From Streptomyces lushanensis (GTDB taxonomy: Bacteria; Actinomycetota; Actinomycetes; Streptomycetales; Streptomycetaceae): a stretch of 64,000 nt of DNA. This document shows, piece after piece, positions 17,641-26,308 of the stretch (the first letter of the stretch is position 1; every line of letters starts with the position of its first letter). The stretch covers positions 1 through 64,000 of the forward strand of contig NZ_MAUD01000081.1 of NCBI RefSeq assembly GCF_001700515.1, read 5' to 3'. The position numbers and the translations under genes were made by a program. The notes beneath the pieces were generated by a model. That model was not told where the DNA came from. It saw only the letters and a program-made list of their open reading frames with translations, and did not search any database.

Positions 17641-18134
17641 GGCTCGAACCGGTTCCGAGAGCGCCGCGTCCGGCTCAAGATGGTCACCGCCGGCGGACAG
17701 GGGCACCCGGGCCCCCGGCTCTCGCCGAACGCTGCGACGTGGGCAGCCTGGGCACGCTGCTCAGCGGGCGTCGCCCGTGGTCGGTCGGGCAGTTGCCTTC
17801 TGAAGAGCCCGTGCCGGTCATGGTGATCAAGCATGCCCTCATCGTGTCCTGCTTCGTCTTTTGCGGCGCACGGACCGGCGCCCTGGCCCTACGCGCCACG
17901 TATGGCCTGCCCGGCAAGGGTGGCAGGGTCGCCACGATGCGGTGGCCTGCGGCATCGGTTGGTCATCGGGGGCATCTGATCGGCTCTGTGGCCGCGAGGA
18001 GCGTCGGTGCCAGTCGCGCGATCAGCGAGCCGGGCGGTGAGCCTCAAGCTGAACGGCGCTCGCTGAGCGGCTGCTCGTACTCTGTGTCCCCGTACAGAAT
18101 GGGTCGCAATCATCACGCGGCGGCGAGGGAGAGC
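17641..18134. other. No recognisable gene
   Basis: One frame is open through this stretch into the membrane-protein gene, but its composition (Arg, Pro, Gly-rich, no motif) and the good ribosome site at 18125-18130 argue that the real start is at 18135. It may contain the promoter of that gene. Confidence 0.4.
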
Positions 18135-18674
18135 ATGGCACCGTCCAGCGACATCACGATCGGCAAGTTGTTGATGGCCGAGTACGACAGAGTGAAGGAG
18201 GAACAGAAGACACGGATAGGTTTCCGGGACAACCTGCTCTACGTGACCCTGGCTGCGATGGTCACGGTGCTCTTTGGTGCGGCTCAGGCTCATCACACCG
18301 AGTTGCTTCTCGCCCTGCCCGTCGCCACGTGCGTCCTGGGATGGACTTATCTGGCCAACGATCAGAAGATCAGCGCGATCGGACGCTACGTCCGAACCGA
18401 TCTCGGGCCCCGTCTGGGCGACTTGGCCGGGGAGCCCGGGAGCCCGTTCGGATGGGAGGCGGCACACCGCAGCGACAGCCGCCGCAAACAACGCAAGATC
18501 ATTCAGTGCGTGGTCGATCTGATCCCCTTCGGGGCGGTCCCGCTGGCCGCCCTGGTCGCCTTCTGGCTCTACGGCGCTGGCGGATTTTGGCCGGTGACCG
18601 TGTCCCTCGTGGAGCTGGCGGCGGTTGCGGCCCTTGCCGCACAGATCGTTGTGTACGCCGAGAGCGCGCCGTAG
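18135..18674 (+). CDS. Four-helix integral membrane protein, function unknown
   Basis: 179 residues from an ATG preceded by GAGGGAGA. Topology by eye: a cytosolic N-terminal helix (KLLMAEYDRVKEEQKTRIGF), two hydrophobic helices (LLYVTLAAMVTVLFGAAQA; TELLLALPVATCVLGWTYL), a polar loop (about residues 75-115), and two more helices (IPFGAVPLAALVAFWLYGAG; TVSLVELAAVAALAAQIVV). The layout resembles short membrane proteins found next to bacterial conflict genes, but I cannot name a family. It lies 156 bp upstream of the 1,527-residue fusion protein, in the same direction. The operator between them suggests separate promoters, so functional linkage is only a possibility. Confidence 0.6.
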   Translation: MAPSSDITIGKLLMAEYDRVKEEQKTRIGFRDNLLYVTLAAMVTVLFGAAQAHHTELLLALPVATCVLGWTYLANDQKISAIGRYVRTDLGPRLGDLAGEPGSPFGWEAAHRSDSRRKQRKIIQCVVDLIPFGAVPLAALVAFWLYGAGGFWPVTVSLVELAAVAALAAQIVVYAESAP

Positions 18675-18790
18675 AAGATCACCTCCCTCTCTCCGGTGTC
18701 GGCGTCGCGCTCCACCGCGTCTCCTGTGCAGGTGATCTCACGCAGCGCCCCTGCCGGGGTCAGCCTCCGCTCGACGCGGCCACGTAACAA

Positions 18791-18824
18791 GCATGTCCAG
18801 AATTACTGGACATGCTGCTACCGT
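18791..18824 (+). promoter_or_regulatory. Perfect 10-bp inverted-repeat operator and possible leaderless promoter
   Basis: GCATGTCCAG (18791-18800) and CTGGACATGC (18806-18815) form a perfect inverted repeat with a 5-bp spacer (AATTA). TACCGT at 18819-18824 could be a -10 hexamer, six bases before the GTG at 18831. That fits a leaderless transcript, and the GGAGG directly abutting the GTG is too close to act as a normal ribosome site. The palindrome would cover roughly -16 to -40, so a bound regulator would block transcription. The winged-helix N-terminus of the downstream protein is an obvious candidate ligand (inference). Confidence 0.6.
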
Positions 18825-18830
18825 TGGAGG

Positions 18831-21800
18831 GTGACGTCGACCGCTGACCAACTCCGCGTCCTGCTGGGCGAGACGGCATTCCTTGCTCTGGAGTCGCTCG
18901 CCGCTTCCAGTACCCCGGTGAGCGGTCGCGCCCTGGCGCGCGCTCTGCGGGTCGCGCCCACGACGGCGACGTCCACCCTCCAGCTGTTCCGGAAAGCCGG
19001 CTTCGTGGTGTCGAGCACGCAGGGCCGCTCACAGTTGTGGCAGATCGACACGAGCAACCCGATGATGCACAACTGGCTGCATGAGCCGGCCGGGTCTGCG
19101 ACACAAGAGGAAAACGAGCATCGGCTGCGCCCCCGTCTGACGGTGGTGATTTTCACCGCCCTGCAGCTGGAGTACGAGGCGGTAGTCTCTCACCTGCCCG
19201 ATCGGGAGCCCGACCGCGTGGGCACGACCCGTTTCGAGGCGGGGAGCTATGCAGGCGATCATGCCGACTGGAAGGTGTACCTAGCGGAGTTGGGCGTGGG
19301 CAATACCCGCACGGCCACCGCATCCGCCACCGTGATCGCGGCCCTGAACCCCCACCTGGTGCTGTTCGTGGGGATCGCTGCCTCCGCCAAGCCCGACGAC
19401 CTGGTCCTCGGTGACGTCGTCGTCGCCGACCGGGTCTACGACCTGCACAGCGGCAAGGACGTCCGGGACGATACACAGGGCTCGGTCCACCGGACGCGGC
19501 CGCTGTCCTACCCCGCCGCCAACGGAGTCGTGCAGCTCGCCATGGACGTGCGGCGCAACGACTGGACGGCCGAACTGACCGCCGGCCAGGCCCTCAATGC
19601 CCGCGGCGACACACCCTGCGTGGAGATCAAACCGATCGCTGCAGGCTCGGTCCTGCATTCCGACGGCCGCTCGGCACTGATGGACAAGGTGCGCACATCA
19701 TTCGATGACGTGGCGGCCGTGGACATGGAATCGCTCGGGCTGTACGAGACCGCTCACAGGGAAAGCCTTCCCGCGCTCGCTGTCCGCGGCATCTCCGACT
19801 GCGTCGAAAACAAGACGCCCGCCGCCGACCGCGCATGGCAGCCGCGAGCAGCCAACCACGCTGCGGCCTTCGCATTTGCCCTGCTGCGCCGGGCTGCGCC
19901 GGAGGATCTGCCGAGGCCGGGCGTTGCGACTGTTCCTGTCGGCAGTCCACCGTCGTCCACCGGGCTGTCGCCTGTCCAGTTGCTCCTGCGCGTCGCTCCT
20001 TTGGTGGCACTCGCCTACGAGTGGGCCGAGCCGCTGGCCGGGGCTCGTGCTACGGCGGTCCTCAAGGACCTGGTGGCGCTGGGCAGTCAGCCCGCCACGT
20101 GGCTCGGCCGCTTCAGGCACCGGCCGCCTCAGGTCTTCCGCGATGAGCGCAGCGGTGCCTTGTGGGTGCTGGTGGCCGAGTTCGCCTGCGCACATGAGCA
20201 TCCGGCTGCCTCCTGGTTCTTCGAGCAGGCCGCACAGCGCTGGCAGGGAGACCCGCTGGCGGCGTATCTGCTGTGCAGGGGTGCCGTCACAGCCACGCGG
20301 GACGGCGATACGGAACGAAGCCAACTGCTGCTGGCGCGCTCTGAAACGGCCGAGCCCGTCGGCCGCCCGCTGTGGGAGCTCTACCGCACCGGCCTCGGCA
20401 GTGACAATGCCGCCATCGCTGCGGCCCTGCTGCCAGTGACGCAAACGCTCAGCCTGCCCCTGCCGAGGCCGGTTCTGGCCGGCCTCGGTGCCACGTCGGC
20501 ACCCGCCCAGCCGGATGACGCGTTCGTCGCGTTCGTCGAGGAGTTCGCCGAGCTCCACCCGGTCTTCCTCGAATCCATCCGGCTGACCCTCACGTTGACC
20601 GCGGCCATGCTCCTTCGTGAGAGCCCGGACCACATCGATACCTCTCACCTCCTGCTGGAGGACATCGCGGCAGGCTTCCCGCCCTACCGCCCCCATCCCG
20701 CGAACAGGACAGCGGTTGCGGCACTGACCGGGCCGAGAGCCGCCGCTGTGGAGACGGAACTGGCGAAGACTCTGCTGGCAAAGGCCGCCGGGCCCCTCAG
20801 CCGCATCGCAGGCTTCAGCCGGGACGCCGCACTGACCCGCGCCGAGGATCTCGCGCTCAGCGCGCGCGGCCGGCGGCAGGATTGGGGCGGCCCCGCCGTT
20901 GAGGCATTGGTGCTCGCCGCGCAGGCACGGGCCCTCAAGGGCGACCCCCACGGCGCCCTGGCGATGCTCCTGCCAGCGCCCGCCGGAACCGCTGAGGCAG
21001 CGGAAGCGTCGACCGCTGCCGTGGTGGAGGCAGCAGCGGAAATGGCCGCGCACGTCGGCGACACCGACGTGGCGCTCGAGCTGGCAGCGAAGCTCGAGGA
21101 CCCCATCGACCGACGGCATGCGACCGCGCTCGCGCTCACCACACGGCCCGAGACCCATCCCGAGGCCGCCGCCGAATTCCGTGCCGCGCTCACCGAGATC
21201 GCTTCCAGCGGCCGCGCGGACCAAAAGCTTCGAGTTCTGCTCGGTCTGTCGCTTGTCGCACCCCTGGACGAAGATGAACTGTCCCAGCTTGAAGCGCTCG
21301 ATCCGGAGAGCGCCGATATGGTCCGCGCCCAGGAGCACCTCTCGGGCGGCAACGTCACCCAGGCACTGATCCTCGCCCGCCGTTATCCCGACTCCGATGC
21401 GGCGCTGCACATCCGTGTCCAGGCGCTCATGCACCAGGGCAAGACCGCGGACGCGGTCAGGGCTCTGGAGCGCTTCGCAGTGCGCCACGGTCACGACGAA
21501 CGCCACCTGCTCGCAGCGGCGCACCTGGCCCTCAGCACCGCAAGCGTGGAGGACGCAGAGCGTTTGGCGTCCGCCCTCGCCGCCAGTACCGATGCCACAC
21601 GCCGGCGAGCCGCCCGGGAGATCCTCCTCGAGGCAGCGTCGCGCCGAGAGGACTGGAACGCCGTCCTGAACCAGGCACAGCGGCTCATCGCGGACCAAGA
21701 GATCGCCGAAGGCGACCCGAACCGGGACGCCAGCCTGACCAAGTACCGGTGGGCCCAGGTGTTCACCCTGCATCAGCTTCGCCGGATGCACGATGCCTAC

Positions 21801-23414
21801 GACGTCATCCGCGCCGAGCCGCGCCTGGAGGCGGCAGACCGCAACCAGGCACGGCTCATCGCCTCGGTACTGCGCGCGATCTCGCCGTCGGTGAGCAAGG
21901 AAGGGGAGACGAATAGAGCCGGCGCACCACCGATCACGCAGGCGGAGATCCTGAACACGGCCGCCCAAGCGGCGCAGGCCTTCCCGGACGACGAGGAACT
22001 GGTCGCCACCGCCGTCATGACCGGCTTCATGATGCCGTCCGGGGAGGACACCGACTACCACCTGCTGACCCAGACCCGCAGACTGCACCAGCAGTTCTTC
22101 GAGCACTTCCCGCACAGCAAACTGATCGAGCAGGTTCCGGTCGACGACGCACTCACAAGCCTGCAGGAGTTCCTCCGAGCTCGCGTGGCACCGGTGTCGG
22201 ACGCTCTGCAGCAGATGCAGCGAGCGGCCGTTGCCGGGCAGATCCCAATCGGCGCCTGCGCCGGGGCGCTCGGCCGCAGTCACGCGGACATGCTGATCCA
22301 CAACGCCATCGGCTGCTACGTGATCCGCGATCCGAATGAGGACATCTGCGCCCTGGAGATCGCCGCGGCCCGGCGCGCACTGAACACGTCGGTGGTAGTG
22401 GACACCTCGGCCTTGTTCGTCTCCCCCATCGCGCTGGAGCCCACGACACAGCTGACGGCCCACTTCGAGCAACTCCTCGTCGCCGCACCGCAACGCGACG
22501 ACATCCTGCAGGCCCGTTCCACTCTGAGCATGAAAAGCTCCGGCTGGCTCGGGTGGGACCCGCGAACAGAGCAGCCCACGTTCACCGAGTACTCCGGGGA
22601 GCTCACCCGGTCCTGGAGCGATCAGGCTCACGCCCTGGCAACTGCTGTCGACGCGTGTGACGTTCTGCCCGACGTGCCCGGCGACGACGGTGACAAGGAC
22701 CTGCGAGTGTGGAGCGCGCCTATCCGTCTCGCGCGCGAACTCGGGGTCAGCCTGCTCGCCGACGACGCCGCGTTGCGTGCCTTCGCCCGAAGCCAGGGAG
22801 TGTCCGCGTTCGGCAGTCTCCACCTGCTGGAAGCACTCGTCCAGGACGATGCGCTTCCCGCCGACGCCCTCGAACAGTCCCACCGCCGACTCATGGCAAT
22901 GCCCGTGGCGGAACTACCGGTGCGCGACCAACTGATCACGATCGCCCGCAGCGAGCAGTGGAACCCCAACGGCTACGCGGCCTTCCTCTTCACCCGCCCC
23001 TCGACATGGCAGCCCCTGGCAGACGGATGGCGCACCTACACTTCTTTGATCAGAGCACTGCCCGACAACAATCCTCAAAGAGCCGCAGGCTGGTGCCTCA
23101 CCGCGCTCCGAGGCGTGTGCATGGTCGCCACTGCACCGGCCGTACCCGCCGTCGCCGGCACGCTCGTGGCCTGGACCCTGTTCGAACTGGCCGATGGATC
23201 AGCTCTCCCCCTGCTCCTCGAAGAAGCAGAGCACACCGTCCGGCTCGTCGCTCCGGAGGCGGACCTGCTCCAGGAGATCGTGCAGCGTCTGGTGACGACG
23301 GTCCGACACATCACCCCCGCCGAACAGGTTGGTCCCATCGTTCTGCGACTGCTGGCCGGCCTGGACGGCGAAACACACGTAAAGGCCCTCAAGATCTTCT
23401 TCACCATGCCGTGA
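18831..23414 (+). CDS. Winged-helix / nucleoside-phosphorylase-like / helical-repeat / PIN-like fusion protein
   Basis: 1,527 residues. Residues 1-75 form a winged helix-turn-helix (PVSGRALARALRVAPTTATS ... AGFVVSSTQGRSQLW). Residues 103-355 form a PNP/UDP-phosphorylase or MTA/SAH-nucleosidase-type domain with the family landmarks GVGN (155-158), VGIAAS, LGDVVVAD, the catalytic-type ME pair in AVDMESLGLYE (299-300) and RGISD (319-323). About 365-1180 is long, helical and TPR-like. Residues from about 1185 are PIN-like: VVVDTSALFV (Asp1191) and LARELGVSLLADDAALRAFA (Asp1311-1312), then GVSAFGSLHLLEAL. Nucleosidase and PIN domains joined by TPR-like arrays occur in predicted NLR-like conflict systems, so a dual-effector immune protein is likely. 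The GTG at 18831 sits just downstream of an operator. The frame is open throughout, with GC3 bias like its host. Confidence 0.75.
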   Translation: MTSTADQLRVLLGETAFLALESLAASSTPVSGRALARALRVAPTTATSTLQLFRKAGFVVSSTQGRSQLWQIDTSNPMMHNWLHEPAGSATQEENEHRLRPRLTVVIFTALQLEYEAVVSHLPDREPDRVGTTRFEAGSYAGDHADWKVYLAELGVGNTRTATASATVIAALNPHLVLFVGIAASAKPDDLVLGDVVVADRVYDLHSGKDVRDDTQGSVHRTRPLSYPAANGVVQLAMDVRRNDWTAELTAGQALNARGDTPCVEIKPIAAGSVLHSDGRSALMDKVRTSFDDVAAVDMESLGLYETAHRESLPALAVRGISDCVENKTPAADRAWQPRAANHAAAFAFALLRRAAPEDLPRPGVATVPVGSPPSSTGLSPVQLLLRVAPLVALAYEWAEPLAGARATAVLKDLVALGSQPATWLGRFRHRPPQVFRDERSGALWVLVAEFACAHEHPAASWFFEQAAQRWQGDPLAAYLLCRGAVTATRDGDTERSQLLLARSETAEPVGRPLWELYRTGLGSDNAAIAAALLPVTQTLSLPLPRPVLAGLGATSAPAQPDDAFVAFVEEFAELHPVFLESIRLTLTLTAAMLLRESPDHIDTSHLLLEDIAAGFPPYRPHPANRTAVAALTGPRAAAVETELAKTLLAKAAGPLSRIAGFSRDAALTRAEDLALSARGRRQDWGGPAVEALVLAAQARALKGDPHGALAMLLPAPAGTAEAAEASTAAVVEAAAEMAAHVGDTDVALELAAKLEDPIDRRHATALALTTRPETHPEAAAEFRAALTEIASSGRADQKLRVLLGLSLVAPLDEDELSQLEALDPESADMVRAQEHLSGGNVTQALILARRYPDSDAALHIRVQALMHQGKTADAVRALERFAVRHGHDERHLLAAAHLALSTASVEDAERLASALAASTDATRRRAAREILLEAASRREDWNAVLNQAQRLIADQEIAEGDPNRDASLTKYRWAQVFTLHQLRRMHDAYDVIRAEPRLEAADRNQARLIASVLRAISPSVSKEGETNRAGAPPITQAEILNTAAQAAQAFPDDEELVATAVMTGFMMPSGEDTDYHLLTQTRRLHQQFFEHFPHSKLIEQVPVDDALTSLQEFLRARVAPVSDALQQMQRAAVAGQIPIGACAGALGRSHADMLIHNAIGCYVIRDPNEDICALEIAAARRALNTSVVVDTSALFVSPIALEPTTQLTAHFEQLLVAAPQRDDILQARSTLSMKSSGWLGWDPRTEQPTFTEYSGELTRSWSDQAHALATAVDACDVLPDVPGDDGDKDLRVWSAPIRLARELGVSLLADDAALRAFARSQGVSAFGSLHLLEALVQDDALPADALEQSHRRLMAMPVAELPVRDQLITIARSEQWNPNGYAAFLFTRPSTWQPLADGWRTYTSLIRALPDNNPQRAAGWCLTALRGVCMVATAPAVPAVAGTLVAWTLFELADGSALPLLLEEAEHTVRLVAPEADLLQEIVQRLVTTVRHITPAEQVGPIVLRLLAGLDGETHVKALKIFFTMP

Positions 23415-23595
23415 CCGTGCGAGCCCGCAGCCGGCCGACGCGGACAAAGCCCCTGCTACTCGGTGGCGGCGGCCCACAAGACCATCCAGGAGACGCCGCT
23501 CCAATACCGCGGGCCCTTCCCCTGATACCAGCCCCTTCAGCCCCTCATCGCGGACTAGGGCGTGTCTCTTTGATCGGTTGGTCAGTTGATCGGGT

Positions 23596-24455
23596 GTGTC
23601 CGTCCGATTAGTGATCACTGATGCGATGTGGGACCGGATCGAGCCGCTGATGCCGACCGATCCGGTCCGCGGTCGGCGATGGGCGGATCACCGCCGAACC
23701 TTGGAGGCCATCGCGTGGAAGTACCGCACCTGCTCGCCCTGGCGGGACCTGCCGGACGAGCTCGGCTCGTTCCAGACCGCTCGCAAACGCCTGATCAGGT
23801 GGGCCGTGGACGGCACCTGGGAACGCATCCTTGCCGCAGTTCTGGCAGAGGCCGACGCTGATGCCGACATCGGCTGGACCGTCTCGGTGGACTCCACCGT
23901 CTGCCGAGCCCACCAGCACGCCGCCGGAGCCAGGAAAAAGGGGCGCCAGGCCGGGCCGAACCTGACGACCACGCCCTCGGACGCTCCCGAGGTGGCCTGA
24001 GCACGAAAGTCCACCTTGCCGGCGACAGCCGTGCACGGCCCCTGGCCCTTCTGGTCACCGCAGGCCAGGCGGGCGACGCCCCGGCCTTCGAGACCGTCAT
24101 GGCAAGCATTCGGGTTCCGCGAAACGGACCCGGAAGACCGAGGACTCGGCCGGAGGCCGTCCTGGCCGACCGCGCGTATTCATCCCGCGCGATCCGGAAT
24201 CACCTCCGCCGACGCGGGATCCGCGCTGTCATACCTCAGCCGTCCGACCAGGTCGGCCACCGTTTGCGGCGAGGCCGCGCCGGCGGTCGCCCACCAGCTT
24301 TCGACGCCGAGGCGTACAAGCAGCGCAACGCCGTCGAGCGGTGCATCAACCGACTCAAGCAGTGGCGCGGCCTGGCCATGCGAACGGACAAGCTCGCCAT
24401 CGCCTACCAGGCCGCACTCCACCTCGCCGCCATCCTCATCTGGACAGCCGCGTGA
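23596..24455 (+). CDS. IS5-family transposase, two frames joined by programmed -1 frameshift
   Basis: ORFA (23596-24000) starts at a GTG and encodes VITDAMWDRIEPLMP and VSVDSTVCRAHQHAAGARKK. A -1 shift on the A5G4 run at 23935-23943 gives KGAPGRAEPDDHALGRSRGG and continues in ORFB through VLADRAYSSRAIRNHLRRRG and RNAVERCINRLKQWRGLAMR to TGA at 24453-24455. DDE residues are Asp in VDST, Asp in ADRAY and Glu in VERCINRLK. Both frames are intact. It is related to the broken element at 12066-13012, which shares the CRAHQHAAGARK segment. Confidence 0.85.
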
Positions 24456-24480
24456 CCGCCGAAGCGCCTTGTCCGCGAAG

Positions 24481-24747
24481 ATGGGCCACATGAACGATCT
24501 TGTGACGTTCCTCATCGCACGCATCATGGACGACAACCACGCCTATGCCTACGTGGCCGACACCCTGGGCGGCGAGGCTCTTCTCGACAGCCATCTCCCC
24601 ATGCTCGACCTGACCGAGCAACTGGCGCACGACTACAAGGCCATGGATCCCTCGGACTCTCGCTCGGCCGGCCTGGCATACGGGCTTCGAGTCCTTGCCC
24701 AGTCATACGCGGAACACCCCGCCTACCGCCAGGAATGGCGCCCATAG
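24481..24747 (+). CDS. DUF6221 family protein, passenger of the IS5-type element
   Basis: 88 residues from ATG 24481 (or ATG 24490, which gives MNDLVTFLIARIMDD, the usual family N-terminus). It ends with RVLAQSYAEHPAYRQEWRP, the typical DUF6221 C-terminus (HPxYRxEW). The function is unknown; the family is widespread in Streptomyces accessory DNA. The gene lies wholly inside the inverted repeats of the IS element, starting 25 bp after the transposase stop and ending 4 bp before the right repeat, so it should move with the element. The central part typical of the family looks shortened. Confidence 0.75.
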   Translation: MGHMNDLVTFLIARIMDDNHAYAYVADTLGGEALLDSHLPMLDLTEQLAHDYKAMDPSDSRSAGLAYGLRVLAQSYAEHPAYRQEWRP

Positions 24748-24769
24748 CCTTTCAAAGAGACAAGCCCTA

Positions 24770-25344
24770 GCGGGCCCGCTGTACGACCAGCGCTCGCATA
24801 CGGGGCACCGAGGGACGCTGTTCGGATCGGAGCAGGTCCTCGGCTACGACGGCCACGCAGGGCCGTTCCAGGTCAACCCGTACTTCCAGTTCGAGGCGGT
24901 GCAGCTTGGCCGACTGGCGCAGGTCGCCAATGACGTTCTGGTCAAGGTGCTGAGTGAGCCGGCAGTGGGCCCGGGCCATAGCTGACCGGATCGGGCCTCG
25001 CTCACCCACGTAGAGAAGAAGGAAGAGGAATCTGCATGGTGACCTGCGGGACATGCCATCATCCGGGCTCGCACGCGTCCGTCGACCTTCCTACTCAACA
25101 AGGCGTCCGACTAGCCCTGAACAGGGCAAACCTACGACCCTAACCGCGCAGGCATAACCAAATCCTGCAACAATCACCACAAATCCAAACGATCACTACA
25201 GTCGCAGTTCAGCGGATCGCCCTAGCACCTCTGCGACATAAATCCCCTGTTCAAGGCAACGTCACGCCGCGGCACAGTATCCCGAAACGATCACTACATT
25301 CACAGGCCAGAACACTGTCAACTCAGTGATCAACAGCATATTTG
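24770..25344. other. Gene-poor interval with lower-GC DNA and short repeats
   Basis: Open frames at 24770-25050 exist on both strands, but neither has a convincing family or ribosome site; a former gene cut by the IS element is possible. From about 25100 to 25330 the GC content drops clearly and a 14-bp direct repeat occurs (see 25187-25298). Confidence 0.4.
25187..25298 (+). repeat. Two copies of a 14-bp direct repeat in low-GC DNA
   Basis: AAACGATCACTACA occurs at 25187-25200 and again at 25285-25298, 98 bp apart, each followed by a similar T/G-T-C context. Two copies are too few for an iteron array. They could be protein-binding sites or IS scars. Confidence 0.4.
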
Positions 25345-25437
25345 TCACATGGTTCGGCCGGCCAGAAACCTGCCGATCCCGAACGCCACCGACTCAGCGG
25401 TCTCCTCCACCTGTCGGTCGAACTTCTTCTGCGCCAC
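25345..25437 (-). CDS. Short ORF, 30 residues, possibly a gene fragment
   Basis: The GTG at 25437 follows GGAAGGGG at good spacing and the peptide VAQKKFDRQVEETAESVAFG continues IGRFLAGRTM to a TGA. Codon third positions are strongly G/C and the composition is natural (amphipathic helix), unlike the overlapping frames. Upstream in-frame sequence is not convincing. It may be a true small protein or the tail of a lost gene. Low confidence. Confidence 0.3.
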   Translation of the reverse strand: MAQKKFDRQVEETAESVAFGIGRFLAGRTM

Positions 25438-25669
25438 GGCCGCGCCCCTTCCGCTGCACGTCCCCACGCCTCACGCCGGGGAGCGGAGGCGACGGTAGGG
25501 CGGCGGGCCTGCGGACAGGACCCAGCGGCCGTACGCTGATCCGGCTCTCCCCCGTCGGTGTGACGACGCAGCACAGTCGGCAAATCAGCACGCCTGTTGG
25601 CGAACGCCGAGAGCCGGGTCTTCTACATCGCCCATATGACTGTCCCGTCCCACTCCAGTTGGCAGATTC

Positions 25670-26122
25670 TCAATGCTCTGCAGACCGACCTTGCGGATTC
25701 TCATTCGCCGCAGAGGCGGACCAGACGCCGAGGTCGCCTCCCGGCAGGGACACGAACCTCCATCCTCCAGGTCCTGTGATCTGCCACGCCTCGAACGCCG
25801 CATCGGTTGGACACGTCAGATGCGTGCCATCCTCGAACACCATCCGAAGCGTGCCGGACTTGAAGGCGACCGCAGAGACGACCCTCGTCCCGAAGATCGG
25901 GAGGGCTGCGGCCACGTCCTGGGTCTCCGGTACCAGAAGCACGCCGGGACTGGTGTGGGCCGGCCCGGATGAGAGCTGAGCAGGCGCTTCGAGTACGACT
26001 TGCCAACCTTCGTCGAGGGCCGGCGTGAGGCGGTAGTCGACAGTGATCCCAGCAACGCCCCGCCCTCGGAGATTCAAGATCCACCGGTCATCGTGTTCGA
26101 CCGGTTCTGCTTCGGTGCTCAT
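25670..26122 (-). CDS. DUF6188 family protein
   Basis: 150 residues from ATG 26122 (GGTGGGG upstream). The sequence WILNLRGRGVAGITVDYRLT, then FKSGTLRMVFEDGTHL and AAFEAWQITGPGGWRFVSLPGGDL, matches the beta-rich DUF6188 family of actinomycetes, whose members are often near conflict or polymorphic-toxin immunity genes. The function is unknown; an immunity-type role is only a suggestion. Monocistronic. The stretch 25438-25669 before its stop is non-coding. Confidence 0.7.
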   Translation of the reverse strand: MSTEAEPVEHDDRWILNLRGRGVAGITVDYRLTPALDEGWQVVLEAPAQLSSGPAHTSPGVLLVPETQDVAAALPIFGTRVVSAVAFKSGTLRMVFEDGTHLTCPTDAAFEAWQITGPGGWRFVSLPGGDLGVWSASAANENPQGRSAEH

Positions 26123-26308
26123 CACCCCACCATGGTGCACGGCCCAGCCGAGGGCGACGGACGGTCATCAGGGATTCCGCCGAAGCCACGTCTGTTGAGA
26201 ATCCGGCGAGGTGTGTTCTCGATCCACTTGGCGAACCCGCAGCGCAGGCCAAGATCCAAAGACAGCTCCGATGCGACGGGACAATGACGAAGACTGAGGG
26301 GGACCCGC

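Larger units (their letters stand above)
23558..24767 (+). mobile_element. IS5-family element carrying a passenger gene
   Basis: 1,210 bp between inverted repeats GGGCGTGTCTCTTTGA (23558-23573) and its near-exact complement TCAAAGAGACAAGCCC (24752-24767; one mismatch). It is flanked by TA on both sides, within CTAG. Besides the two-frame transposase it contains a complete small gene (24481-24747) whose stop is four bases before the right repeat. Ordinary elements of this group are about 850-900 bp, so the extra 300 bp is a passenger. Confidence 0.8.

Noticed and set aside
19698-22883. Minus-strand open frame of about 1,060 codons opposite the fusion protein
   Set aside because: Composition is low-complexity and it is fully explained as the antisense shadow of the plus-strand gene, which has clear domains.
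24767-25054. Minus-strand ORF of 95 codons after the IS element
   Set aside because: An overlapping plus-strand frame is equally open, neither has a ribosome site, and the sequence is not recognisably conserved. It may be a cut gene, but cannot be supported.
25187-25298. Repeats in low-GC DNA as a plasmid origin with iterons
   Set aside because: Only two copies, spaced 98 bp, and no replication initiator gene nearby.
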